Assembly: GCA_032173965.1 (NCBI GenBank) | Contig: JAVUNC010000004.1 | Coordinates: forward strand, 56,419,501 to 56,483,500 | DNA: 64,000 bases | Direction: 5' to 3' | Source of the DNA: Sitta carolinensis | Lineage: Eukaryota; Chordata; Aves; Passeriformes; Sittidae | In this document: positions 35,001-44,800 of the stretch, in pieces | Numbering within the stretch: the stretch's first letter is position 1 | Layout of the letters: each line of letters starts with the position of its first letter | The notes under the pieces: generated by a model | Seen by the model: the letters and a program-made list of their open reading frames with translations, nothing else | What the model was told of the DNA's origin: nothing | The model's database searches: none | Program-made: the position numbers and the translations under genes

Positions 35001-35966
35001 TCTTCACTGGCCTTTTGCAGCCTATTTTTTTTTTCTTTAGTAAGCACAATCACTTCTGCTGACTCCAGCCAGATCTCAGATAGGCAGTCTGCCACCTGTT
35101 GTTTTTTATTACCTGCAAACTTACATATTCAATACTGGAAATAGAGAAGAGATAATCTACATTGATCCTGGTCATAGAGTACACTTGGAGTTTACACCAC
35201 CAAAGTTGCTGGCCCAAAACGGAGCACCAGAAGCCTCAGAAGCAAGGACTTAACTCTGTTTTAATCTGACATTCCTCTACAGACAGAACAATGTCTCTGC
35301 AGGCTATTTGACTTCACATGGGCACTTGGCTTTGAACAGTCACCTTTCATATCAGCTCACCTTTCCCTAAAAGCTTGGTGCCGGCACTTGATCATACTCC
35401 TTGTCTGGATTTGCTTGTGACTCAAAATTAAATAAATCTGGTAAGGAAAACCAGCCAGCAAAGCAACAACCCTTGCATTGGCAATCCCCTTTTACTGCTG
35501 CAATTCCACACCAAGATAGACACCACTGATTAGAGGGTGGCATTTGCCTTACCTCGCTGACAATGGATGAGTGGGGCTGTTCATAGACCCAGTTGCCGTG
35601 GCAGGGGGCCAGCGGCAGAGTGCCCGCGCTGCGATTGCCATAGCGGGCCAGCGGGCTGCTGCAGCTCACAGAGGGGTCCCAAGTGACATCCTGCCTCTCG
35701 CATTCCCCACTGACGGACTCGTTCCCCAGGTGCAGGGGCAGTACCGTGAAGTTTCGCTCCTCTTCCAGCGTCCAGCCACATCGTTCGCTTAATTCAGCTG
35801 CCCCAGGGATCCTGCACCAGAAGCTGCCAGGTGCTCGCCCAAGGAAAACTACGCTGGCGAACAGGGAAGAAAAAGTTATGCCTGTCTGGCTAAGGAGGAA
35901 AAAGACCCTCTTTTGAAATCTTCCAAATTCCCCGGCCTCCTTCAAAACCTCATCAAAAGATGGCAT
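10983..35966 (-). CDS. SLC22A3: SLC22A3 / OCT3, organic cation transporter 3 (11 coding exons, 549 aa)
   Basis: This is a polyspecific, electrogenic uniporter of organic cations and monoamines (uptake-2) in the plasma membrane, of the major facilitator superfamily. The exons in transcript order are 35966-35553, 26651-26548, 24617-24463, 22026-21861, 20886-20769, 16367-16270, 16143-15929, 13543-13435, 13189-13077, 11895-11796 and 11040-10983. All junctions are GT-AG and phases join to 1650 nt including TGA. The start M-P-S-F-D-E-V and first-exon [10 protein letters not shown] match OCT3 rather than OCT1/2. The large extracellular loop has N-F-T, N-E-S and N-R-S sequons. The MFS motif G-Y-A-A-D-R-Y-G-R spans exons 2-3. 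The cation-binding Asp of TM11 is kept in S-L-C-D-L-G-G (residue about 472), and the C-terminal P-E-T-K-G is present. Human OCT3 has 556 residues. Exon 4 lacks one Arg codon. Confidence 0.96.
11796..11895 (-). CDS. SLC22A3: SLC22A3 exon 10 (TM12 and P-E-T-K-G)
   Basis: This 100-bp exon has an attgtag acceptor and a gtatga donor. It encodes [13 protein letters not shown] and then [16 protein letters not shown]. This is the end of TM12 and the conserved cytosolic tail motif. Confidence 0.96.
13077..13189 (-). CDS. SLC22A3: SLC22A3 exon 9 (TM11, substrate-site Asp)
   Basis: This 113-bp exon has a tttgcag acceptor and a gtaaga donor. It encodes [20 protein letters not shown] and [12 protein letters not shown]. 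The Asp in C-D-L-G-G aligns with the cation-binding TM11 Asp known from rat OCT1. Confidence 0.96.
13435..13543 (-). CDS. SLC22A3: SLC22A3 exon 8 (TM10)
   Basis: This 109-bp exon has a gaacag acceptor and a gtatgt donor. It encodes [14 protein letters not shown] and [18 protein letters not shown] is the conserved SLC22 motif before TM11. The first codon, shared with exon 7, gives Asp where mammals have Gly. Confidence 0.96.
13953..14150 (-). repeat. CR1 LINE 3' fragment, reversed
   Basis: It opens agaatcatggaatcattt and continues with cattgagttcaactg and the conserved aaaccatgtccctaagtgcc. This is the reverse complement of a CR1 3' end. It is degenerate beyond 14150, and the far boundary is approximate. 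Confidence 0.85.
15487..15507. repeat. Perfect 10-bp palindrome with 1-bp spacer
   Basis: CCACAACACA, then C, then TGTGTTGTGG. It lies in SLC22A3 intron 7. With one spacer base it is too tight for a stable RNA hairpin, so it may be a dyad protein site or chance. Confidence 0.9.
15929..16143 (-). CDS. SLC22A3: SLC22A3 exon 7 (TM7-TM9)
   Basis: This 215-bp exon is the standard family length. It encodes [16 protein letters not shown], then [10 protein letters not shown], and I-G-R-R-L-P-F, ending F-L-P-E. Translation past 15929 has no family similarity and is intron. Confidence 0.96.
16270..16367 (-). CDS. SLC22A3: SLC22A3 exon 6 (intracellular loop to TM7)
   Basis: This 98-bp exon has a cctcag acceptor and a gtgagt donor. 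It encodes [20 protein letters not shown] and the start of TM7 (L-I-L-M-Y-A-W). It is highly conserved with mammalian OCT3. Confidence 0.96.
19490..19978 (-). repeat. CR1 LINE 3' region, reversed (about 490 bp)
   Basis: It starts acagaatcatagaatggt and then shows ggttgctcaaagcc, gtccagcctggccttgaaca and ctgttccttcatgccc, all typical CR1 ORF2-end/3' UTR sequence in reverse orientation. This is the longest CR1 piece in the window. Confidence 0.93.
19995..20268 (+). repeat. CR1 LINE internal fragment, forward orientation
   Basis: It contains aaggtgctgcacctgggtc, cagaaggacttggaggtttt, gacatgacccagcaatgtgc and ctctggtgagaccccacctg. These are hallmarks of the CR1 region upstream of the 3' end, here on the plus strand and abutting reversed CR1 on both sides. 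Confidence 0.92.
20269..20332 (-). repeat. CR1 LINE 3' tip, reversed
   Basis: gaatcatagaatattttggg and then ttgaaagggacattaatgat is the terminal CR1 motif in reverse orientation. It ends in a short duplicated tccagttaacca. Confidence 0.85.
20769..20886 (-). CDS. SLC22A3: SLC22A3 exon 5 (start of the large intracellular loop)
   Basis: This 118-bp exon runs from a cttacag acceptor to a gtacag donor. It encodes [15 protein letters not shown] and continues to H-Y-S-E. P-E-S-P-R-W is the SLC22 signature after TM6. The loop carries the kinase-regulated region in mammalian family members. Confidence 0.95.
21861..22026 (-). CDS. SLC22A3: SLC22A3 exon 4 (TM5-TM6), one codon short
   Basis: The exon encodes [14 protein letters not shown], then [10 protein letters not shown] and [11 protein letters not shown]. 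It is 166 bp where the human exon is 169 bp. The missing triplet corresponds to the second Arg of the Q-R-R-I-V-G segment in the mammalian protein. The frame is unaffected. Confidence 0.95.
22103..22265. repeat. Possible ancient interspersed element
   Basis: The segment ggctatgctgtatcaggcca followed by tagtctgtctagcccagcat resembles an old amniote repeat with the theme tgctggtcagaccaatggtc...tctagcccag. The family is not named with confidence, and the boundaries are approximate. Confidence 0.45.
24463..24617 (-). CDS. SLC22A3: SLC22A3 exon 3 (TM3-TM4)
   Basis: This 155-bp exon is the standard family length. It encodes [13 protein letters not shown], then [10 protein letters not shown] and G-T-W-M-T-C-Y-V-I. 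The donor is gtgaga and the exon ends with one base of a codon. Confidence 0.97.
26005..26085 (-). repeat. Short CR1 3' fragment, reversed
   Basis: ttcacagaatcacagagtgg with ggttgagagggact and catccagctctcacagagct is a degenerate CR1 3' tip. It is about 80 bp long, inside SLC22A3 intron 2. Confidence 0.75.
26548..26651 (-). CDS. SLC22A3: SLC22A3 exon 2 (TM2)
   Basis: This 104-bp exon is the standard SLC22 length. It runs from a tcccccag acceptor to a gtacag donor and encodes [13 protein letters not shown] and G-Y-A-A-D-R. Mammalian OCT3 has F-D-L-V-C at the junction; Tyr here is a conservative change. Intron 1 before it is 8.9 kb. Confidence 0.96.
26652..35552 (-). other. SLC22A3 intron 1
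   Basis: This 8.9-kb first intron has a gtaagg donor and a tcccccag acceptor. No open frame in it has recognisable similarity. Long first introns of transporter genes often hold enhancers, but nothing in the sequence lets me point to one. Confidence 0.65.
35553..35966 (-). CDS. SLC22A3: SLC22A3 exon 1 (residues 1-138)
   Basis: The start is ATG at 35966-35964 (M-P-S-F-D-E-V), chosen because it aligns with the OCT3 N-terminus and has A at -3. The open frame continues upstream but holds only a GTG before a stop. The exon encodes TM1 and the large extracellular loop with its cysteines and three N-glycosylation sequons. It ends S-S-I-V-S-E at a gtaagg donor, in phase 0 (414 bp). Confidence 0.95.
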
Positions 35967-36400
35967 TATGTGAGGCGGTCTGTCCACTCGCAGCAGCCCG
36001 AGAGACGGCAGAGTTTTCGTTCACACTTCGCATCGACGGCCGGCACTTCCTACAAACGCGACGGTCTCGCCGCCCCTCGCTCCTCTCCTCTCATGTGCGC
36101 ACACAGACGCACAGACAGACGGACAGACAGGCAGGCAGGCAGACGGGGAGACGGGCGGGCTGCGGTGCCGCCGGTGGCATGAGCGGAGCCGGGCGGGGCG
36201 CGGCTGCGGGCGGACATGCGGCACTCGGGGCACGGCCGGGGGCACCGGGCTGGCACCGCCGGCCCCGGGGCGAGCTCCGGACAGCGCATCGCGGGAGAGG
36301 AGGGGCGGGCATTTCCTACTCATCCCGAATGGTGAACAGCTTATGCAATAAACCCGGTTAACTCCTTCGGGACGGGAGAGCCGCAAAGGCCAGCCCGCGG
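35600..36400 (-). promoter_or_regulatory. GC- and CpG-rich segment covering SLC22A3 exon 1 and probable promoter
   Basis: CpG dinucleotides are dense from about 35600 to 36400, unlike the AT-rich flanks. The densest part (36030-36300) lies just upstream of the SLC22A3 start on the minus strand. The pattern fits a CpG-island promoter without an obvious TATA box. The transcription start cannot be placed by eye. Confidence 0.7.
36100..36155. repeat. CAGA/GGCA-type microsatellite in the CpG-rich promoter segment
   Basis: A run of acagacagacggacagacag and then gcaggcaggcagacgggg lies within 100-200 bp upstream of the SLC22A3 start codon. It probably sits in the 5' UTR or core promoter. Confidence 0.9.
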
Positions 36401-36419
36401 CGGCTGCGATTAATTAATA

Positions 36420-39400
36420 GGTGCAAGAGGAAAGCAGGGTTAAATGGGAAAGAGCACAGGAGCTGTTGCAAAAAGCATCAGTGAGTGATGCAGGCTCTCT
36501 GCAGGACGGCAGGGGCAGAAAGAAAGTTGTTTCGAAAGATCTGTAGTCTTTCCTTCCACAAATAGAAATTTATACACTGGAAAAGTTTAATTACTTCTCC
36601 AAGGCACTACTTCATCATCTGTACACATCTAATTCGCATGGGCCTTTTCCTTCTGTAGCATAAATAAAGTGAGGGTCACAAACTGAAACAGAACAAAATC
36701 CAAGTTTTTTTTTTCTCCTTAAATTTTGATCTACCAGTTCAAGAAGGCTTTTCTATGACCTTGTTAAATTTAATTCCACAAAATCTCTCAAATATTTAAA
36801 AGAAAAGTGACAGTGTTTCTTTCTCAAAAATTAATGGAAAGCAAGTTATGCCACTTTTCTACTCATCTGTTTGGGGAGGGGGAGAAGGGAAGAGGGAGCC
36901 AGGACCAGGGTACATTTTGTGTGCACGTGATCATATCTTCTGCAGAACCCCATGAATCAAATCAGAGATTCAATAGTGGGGGTTTTTGAACCTCAGGATC
37001 ATGAGGTCCCTGTCAACCGTATTCTCTTGGAAGAAGGAGCAGAGAGACAGCATCTATCAAAGCTGTCTCCTGCAATCCCTTGTCTTTGATTACCTACAGC
37101 CTTGACCATGAGTGTCTACAGTTTTGAAGCAAAGTGCATTTTTAAAAACAGGTGCAAATCAAGGAAGGCTTTGACTGCTATACAGGCTATCCGGCATGGA
37201 AACTGATGCTGTGGTGTGAGCTCAGCAAAGACGCAGACTTGTAGGTGGGTGCACTCCTGTGCTTGCATCAGGATATGCTTTTGAGGGAATTTGGTTTGAT
37301 GCCTGGTTATGCTATTTTGTAGTACTCAAGCTTAGAGGCCATGAATGAATCACCTTTGGGTCCAGGTGGAGATGAAGAACACTCTAATGGCTGATTTCAA
37401 ACACAGAGAAGTTCTTTTATCCCAATAGGGCTAACTGGGAAGTCAATCATGCTGAGATGTCAAAGGTGATAATGTTTATTCCAACAGCTTCCAGTGGCTG
37501 TGGAGAAGATTGTCTTGTAGGAAATACCATAATGATAAGAAATAGGGACAGAGCCTGATAATCAGAGCTCTCACAGATCCGACCAAGGGTGTATGAAACA
37601 CCCACTGCTCTTCAAATCTTACCCCAATTAAAAAATATCAGTTTTGTCCCTGTTGAATATTGTCATAGAATCATAGAAAGGTTTGGATTGGAAGGGACCT
37701 TGGAGATCATCTTTTTCCAGCCCTGCTGCCATGGGCAGGGACACTTTCCACTATTACACTAGAGAATATTATCTCAACTAGGAATCATGAGGGTTAGCCC
37801 CCTGAATTCCATGCACCAATGTAGCTGCGCCCAGAATTCCTCCTGTTTCAGAAATCCATTGGTGTACTTACTGTGCCACCTCTTTGCTAATCAGTGGAGC
37901 TAGACCAGATTCAGTTGAGGGAGAATTCAGTCCACTGTTGAAACCTTGCTTCTAGAGTTACTTTCTGCCCTAAAAGAAAGCATGGTCTAGTAGCCCATTG
38001 TCAAAATTTCACACATCCCTGTCCATTATGCTCTGGTCATGGACAGCACAAGCATTGCAATCTCTCAGACCAGAAGCCAGAAAGCCTGAGAGAGACCAGC
38101 ACTCAGGTCAAGGCAGAGGACATCTGGGATTCTCCCTAACATTCCCTGCAGCTACACTGCTGGTCACAGAGGCAAGGATTCATTCAATAAAATAATTTCC
38201 ACCACCTGGCATATATGATATCATGGCAACCTTGGTTTCTCAGTGTTAACCTGTATTTTAAGTTCTCTGTCCAAAACCAGCGTATCAATATTTGCCACCA
38301 TATCAGTGTACTACAAGACTCCAGTTTGTCAAAGAAATCTAAAATATCACAGTGACAGATGCATGAGAGTGTGCATTACTGCATTTATTCTACAGCAAGC
38401 AATTCCTGGCTTCTGTACTCTTTTCCTGGAACTTCAGCTTCATGTGCTGTGAGAGCTGAGCACATCTAAGGACAGGAAGAGGATGGGTTTGTACACAAAG
38501 CCTGTAACTGTAACCTCATGAAAGAATGCCTTTAAATTTTTGAGGACAGATCTCTGGGTCATAGTTTTAAACATTCTGTCCTATGCATACAGTAAAAAAA
38601 TTATGCTCTTTGTTACTGGGAAAAGCCAAGGAAGATGTTGACTGATGAGAAGAGCAGAAGCAGTAAAAATAGATGCAGAGAACAGAAAGAAGGACGGGGA
38701 AAAGTGTAAAGGGAGCAAGCCAGGGAAAGAGCAGATGTAGAAGGGGTGACGACAGGGAGGAGAGAATAAAGATATATAGAAGTACAACTAAATTACAATC
38801 ACAGGCATCTTCATTTGGAGCTCTGTTTAGCAGCCCAAATGTCACAGCTATTTTGGACATGGAATGAAAACCATGTAGTCTAGAGAGGAAGGCACACACA
38901 GTCTCTTTACACATGTGGCACTATTTACACATTTATACATGCCTGGATGACAGCATGAGACATTTTGATCAATACCTACTCTGACTGAATTCTGTAAAGT
39001 TAAAACTTTACTGCAACACCCTGGATAACCTCTGCCAGTGCATCAGATAAACGTTTAGAAGCCTCAACACCCTTCTTGGAACACTGTCAGCAGTGAGGCA
39101 GTGACATCACCCAGTTTGCAGGCACTCGAGGGCACCATCCTTCATAACAGCACTGATAAAGGTATGCAGTTCCATGATAAAGTTATGCAGAAAACAACGA
39201 CCTAGGTTTAAGTTTCATACAGACACGTGCCTCTTGCTGAATAAAAGAGTGACTGTGAACAAGCTTAGGCAACAATCATACACCCTGCTTATTTCCTCTC
39301 TTGATGCTGCATCATATTGTGCCAAATACTTGTCCCCCAGACAAAACTGCTAAGGCTTGATAGCCCTAAGCAGCAAGGATGCAAACCAGTCAGCTTCATA

Positions 39401-41500
39401 CTTAGAAAGGCCAGCCTTTTCTTTCACTCTCCATGCCAGGAGAAGGAGTGGGGATCTCCACAGTCCTGCATTTGAGGACTACTTGAGCCTCTGCTCACTG
39501 GAGACCCCACAGCAAGAGGGCACTGGTAGCTCCGAGCACATTGCACAGGTGTTAATGGCAAGGCTTGGTTCACAGCAGAAGATGGCAAGAATTAGAAAGG
39601 CTCCATTTTGGAGATTAAATAAATAGCATGTTTTTTAAGATCAGAGTGAGACCACTTTATGGGGCAGATGCTGAGGCTCCCCTCCCCCAGACATGGTGCA
39701 ATTACATTCCAGGTCAGGACACTAAATTACATGTAGCTTTTTCTCTGACAATTCCCCTATTTTGGATTTTATTGCTGTTGGCTTTTTTCCCTTCACTTTA
39801 TTATCTTTTTTCTTCCTCTCACACCCACTTTCATCTTCTTTTATCTTCCTCTTCTAGATTTCTTCTTTTTCTTTCTAAAATGTGACAAATGTACTCAATG
39901 AAATATCTCGTTTCCCAGGCCTCCAGATCAACATAATGAGCTGTAGGCTGAATTCGAGACATGGGAAAAGTCAATTCCAATCAACGGGGTTTCCACCTTT
40001 TGGCAATTCTTTAAAGCAATGCACAATACATTATATCCCCCTCCCTCAGTATTTCCATGGACTGTAAGCTATTTTTACCATCTTGATCCCAGGAACAAAT
40101 ATAAATAAATGTAGTACTTGGAACTGTAGTATACAACAACCAGGGGAATCTGTATTCATTACTAAGACAGCAGCTGAAACAGCAGAAGAAAATAGACATG
40201 GGAAAAGAAGGGAAAATCAAAATGAGGGGAAAAAACCATGGAGAGTGAAAGGAAAAGCAAAACAGTAGCAAAGACATTCCTGTTTCTCTTCTCACAGGAT
40301 ACGAAAACTCAGACCAGTAGTGACCACTTTGAAGACAGCCTATATCTGCTGCTTTGAGGAAGTCCTAAATCTGCAGCATGTGCTCATTCTCACACCCTCA
40401 GCTTTTCCTCCCACTGCTAAGATGCAGAAGGTGGAGCTCACCTGGGGTTTAAGTGCCAACAGCCCCTGGGGCTCCCCCAGGCTCATCCCCTCCGCAGCCA
40501 CCAGGTCTCTCTCCCGGACATCCCACACCTTCCCTTGCACATTCCTGGGGTAAAGCAGTCTCTGCTAAAGGCAAATGGGATCCTGCTGGGCCTGTGCTTT
40601 ATCACCCAAACCCAGTGCTGTTTCACCCCCATGGTGGCTGCATACCACTCAGCCTGTTGGAGAATATCAGGTACCACACATTTGGGCAGATGATAACCTG
40701 ACTCAGCGTACTGAGGGGAGGCAGCAGAAATGTGTCCCTGCACACAGGTGTGGGAACACCTGCTTGCCAGGATTTCAGCTCAGGATCTGAGACAGGCTCA
40801 GGAGCCAAAAGGGCTCACCAGTTTCCTCAAGGCCAGCTGAAGGAAAGGCAGACAGAGGAAAAAGGATTCCTACATATGCATTTTCACAGTCTATATGTGG
40901 CCTCCCTCATCATTTTTCTTTTCACCTGTTCACCCTGGAGGCCGATGAAGAGGTTACACCAGGCTCCACCTTCCTGTTCGGATAAATCTGCCATAATTCC
41001 ACAGCATGTTTATAAGGATCCTTGCTAATGACTCAGAATAAGCAAGCATTTCAGCCATAAGATAAGACAAGACAAGTTCACCAGAGGGTATTTTGCACAA
41101 TGGAACAAACAAGGTATAGTTCCAGAGATGGGTGTAAAGGCTTAATTAAAGGAAAACGTTCCCTCTCCTGTTATCAGACAGGTGTAGATCACAAGGTTGC
41201 TTCCTCTCTCAGCTGCACATGCCTCAAGTTTTTCTTGGAAAGTCAGAAAAAATCACGTTGGTTCTGTTTGTGGTTTCCTCATTGTTGCACATCCCTCCCC
41301 TATGACTCTTTCCATTAAGCTCGGAAGCCAACATTTCTAAATACTAATACAAAGACTTTGTTTTAAAGTTTCTAGATCCATTTCATGAGAATAAAGATGA
41401 GACTTTTAAATCTTATCAATGATGGTGTCAGTGCAATGAAGAGTTCTGAGAGTGCCCCTCTCTAGCTATATACTTCCCTAGCTATTTCTGAAGAGGGAAT
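36420..41500. other. Non-coding region upstream of SLC22A3
   Basis: About 5 kb contains no supported gene. It holds one CR1 tip (37663-37762) and no other clear repeat. Several short open frames lack codon conservation cues or family similarity. Confidence 0.6.
37663..37762 (-). repeat. CR1 3' tip, reversed
   Basis: catagaatcatagaaaggtt, then tggattggaagggacct and ctgccatgggcagggacac, is a well preserved CR1 3' end of about 100 bp. Confidence 0.93.
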
Positions 41501-41507
41501 TTAATGT

Positions 41508-41571
41508 AAAAAAAAAAAAAAAGAAAAAAAAGAAAAAAAAAAGAAAAATAAAAAGAAAAAAAAAAAAAAAA
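41508..41571. repeat. A-rich low-complexity tract
   Basis: About 64 bp of A runs are interrupted by single G or T. On the minus strand it is a T-rich tract downstream of the small ORF at 41691-41828. It is not followed by a recognisable retroposed body. Confidence 0.9.
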
Positions 41572-41690
41572 GGGAGAAAAAGAAATCCACATGCAGGGTT
41601 TTTAACATTGGACTATATTATCTACTTTTATACTGTTTCTCGGTTTTACTTTTATATTCAGTATTCCCAACAAGCCTTTTTTTTTCTTTT

Positions 41691-41828
41691 TTAGTCTTTT
41701 GCATTTTTTGGCTGGGAACTCTTGGGAATGTAAAAGACCACTGAGAGGGCCAATGTGACAAAAATGCCAGTAGTCATATACATGAGAAGAAAGTAATAGA
41801 GAAATTCCCCTAGACCACTACTGTCCAT
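41691..41828 (-). CDS. Candidate 45-residue single-pass membrane micropeptide
   Basis: I do not recognise this gene. The ATG (41828-41826) has a strong start context, A at -3 and G at +4 (AAGATGG). The predicted peptide has a short acidic/polar N-terminus (M-D-S-S-G-L-G-E), then about 25 hydrophobic residues (F-L-Y-Y-F-L-L-M-Y to V-V-F-Y-I), and a lysine-containing tail K-S-S-Q-P-K-N-A-K-D before TAA. This layout suggests N-out/C-in by the positive-inside rule. A good splice acceptor (ttctcttctacatcag) lies about 40 nt upstream, and the frame is also open upstream to an earlier ATG at 41891, adding 21 residues. The E-x-x-Y-Y start and aromatic TM loosely recall KCNE subunits, but the KCNE juxtamembrane signature is absent and the length is less than half. 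It could also be a chance hydrophobic ORF. Confidence 0.35.
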   Translation of the reverse strand: MDSSGLGEFLYYFLLMYMTTGIFVTLALSVVFYIPKSSQPKNAKD

Positions 41829-41899
41829 CTTATGGGCAGCTCTGGGTAGAAGCAGTGTGATCTGATGTAGAAGAGAATTCAGGCTCAACATACCCCATG

Positions 41900-44800
41900 A
41901 GCCTTAACATTTAGTTCAGCAAAGTCCACATGGGAGAATAAGTATATGTTTCATATTTATGTGAAAAATTATCTAATCTCAACAGATTTCTTGTTTCTGT
42001 CTTTCCAAGACAATAGCGAATTATTTTTAACGTCACTGAAAAAGAACTGAGAAACAGCTCTGCAGAAACTAAAAAAAAGCTGCAGGATCAGAGTGAGTTC
42101 AGAGCAGCAGCAGAGACCCAGCACAGCCCAGATGGACCAGTGAAAGTTTAAGTCATCCTGGAAGGATGGATGGGAACTGGTAACTGCTCAGTGCCTTTCT
42201 CTATTCTCCCTGTCGCTGTTTTTGGAAACCCTTAGCTGTTACGATCTATTTATAGTTCACTTTGTTTTTGTAGTTTATCTCTGCTGTAACATCGTGTCCT
42301 TTGTCCTGACTGCACAATACCAACCCAAAGGAATTCTTCACAGCTGTGTTCTCACCTCCTGCTTTATTAGCATGCTTTATTAATAGGAAGAGGGACCAGA
42401 CTACTTTCATCAGGCTGCTTAGCTGGATGAACATGCTCTCCGTTCATGATCCAGCCCTTAGCACACTACTGAAAATGGACATTTTTGAGTATGTGGCCCT
42501 ACCACAGGGTACTTCAGTTATTCAGTTGTCTTAATGTTTATTTGATTTTAAATGTCAGTGTATTTATTACACAGGATTTATTATATTTATGCTTCCCTAG
42601 TGAATAATCCTGAGTGTGTCTGAGTGTATTTAAGAAATAAAACCATAAATATGTAAATATCTGATGTGGAGATACAAAGCAAGAATGATTCAACAAATTT
42701 AAATATGAAAAAATTGTTTGTTTTACATCCCTAAATCCTGAGTAAACAGATGAACTGAAGCAAAGGCTGCTCAAGCTGAGTGTGTCTGAAAAGGATGCAG
42801 CACTTATCCATTTTCCCATGCAGTGACTGGAAAGTGTAACACCTGTATCATGGGGAGCTGGCCCAGGTAAAATAATATAGGTGGCAAAGGAAGTCCCTGA
42901 GATGAATTTTATATTTCCAGGCTGAGAAATCAGTCACCAAACCCAGGCCTTGACAGAGGGCATTGTGTAAGGAGAGTGCAGTGACCAGGAAACTTGGAGA
43001 GGTGGTCCCTGGCAGTGTCACCACTATGCAGCAGGCAGAAAGCCCTGGGCACCGGGAACTGGAAGGCATTGTCTGCAAAAGACTCTTCTTCCTGCTGCAA
43101 GGCTGCTCCCACTGGCAGCTGGTCTCAGCAGAAGGAGTTTGATTTAAACAGACGAATGGGGATACAATTCAGCATTAACCCAGGACAGCAACCCTCGGCT
43201 CAGCTCTTGCAGACTGAGGCTGCTGGATGATGAAGGGACATTGTCAACCACAGGCAAGGGACAGCACCGCTGCTCCCCCAGCTCCATGCTGGCCAGACGC
43301 AGTGGAAAGGGGAAAGTGGGAGGTCTTGTAAAGTCTGGGATGGTGCTATTTGCTGCCAGGGTGGGTAGCATTCCTTGGGCTGGCATCCATCCTTCAGGAG
43401 AGCCAGTGTTTCCAGTCCCACATATCTGCTCCTCTGCACCGAGATGAGGAGATGGGGAATGGACCAGCTTCAGTAAACAAGACGTTCCTGAACTGACTGC
43501 CAGCTCCTTGAAACTTAGATTTAGGAGACTGATTCAGAGATGAACCCTATGAAAATATTATTTAGAGGATTAGTTCATAGGGTATTTTTAACAAAATGAT
43601 AGCTGAAGAAAAGCAAAAAGGATTTACTTTGGGTTTGTTTAATAAATGAAAAGAACAACGTTACTGTATAATTTCCATATATGCATCAGTAGAGCAGCTG
43701 GCACCCTCCTGACTCCTCAAATTACTATCCTCCTCCAGTCCTGTGTTACGACAGCAACCTGCTCCTGGGCCAGCAGAGCCAAGGAGACGTTTATGTTCCT
43801 GCATAGCAAGAGGCCACCAGCATCATCCTCTCCTCATCTGCAGCAGGACTGCAGACCTCACCACCTTCCCATGGGTGAGGGGGAGCAGAGCCTCTCCCAG
43901 ACTCACTACCTGTCCAGCACAGGGTGGCAGAGCAGGGATGTGAGGTGATACATGTGTTGGAGCAGTTTGTGCAGCTAAAGAAAGGCTCTCTGCCACACAC
44001 CTCATGCTTGGCAGGTCCTGGCTGTCACTCTCCCAGCCTTCATCCCGACATGGGGGAGGTTTAAAGGCAACTTCACCAACTTCCTTCTGCTTCAAAATCA
44101 TTCTTCTTTCTTCCTTTCAGCAGCATGATTAAAATTGCAATATATACTAAAGTACCAGGAATACCTCAATTACATCCTTCCTGGTAACAGCTTTTGCTCA
44201 GACAGGTGGCACTGCTAAGCAATTTGTCAGCTTTCAACCAGGAATATCCTTGTTTATCTTCTGGAAGTCTGAGGTGTTCCTAACCAATCCTTCACTGACT
44301 TTTCTATATCCAGGGAACTTTCTCTCTTGGTTTTCCCATCACATAATGTTTTGTTCTTTTATTATTCTGCTCCACTTCAATATTTCCTTCCTCTGAGAAT
44401 GAACTCTTCCAGAAAGTCCTGTTTGCTCCTGGACTAAACCAGAAACTTGAAAACCTCTATGTACAATATGAGAAATCCCTCCTCCCATTGCTCTTGTGTT
44501 CCATAAAGCCAGCAATCCAGGAGGAACCTCTAGCCCTGTGACCAACATCAGGAGGCTGATGGAGGCCTCAGGCCTTGCAACCACAGTCCCAACTGTGATC
44601 CCTGATAGTTCATACTGTGCCAAGATTTTCTGGAGATTCATTGACTCAGACTATGTCCAGACTTCTCTGTACAGAGACTGCAGAATTTTTGCCAGGAGAG
44701 TATTAAAGCACATTCTTAGGAAGCATGTATAAGAGGCAATGGCACAGGCCAAAGCACAGCATGTTCCCTTTGAACACCAGGATATATCTTTTCTAGCATG

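Noticed and set aside
35967..35987. Upstream extension of SLC22A3 by seven codons
   Set aside because: The apparent first codon is GTG (plus-strand cac at 35985-35987). The ATG at 35966 aligns with the family N-terminus.
36030..36390. Several long open frames on both strands in the GC-rich segment
   Set aside because: CpG-rich promoter DNA has few stop codons by composition. The translations are Pro/Arg/Ala-rich without domains.
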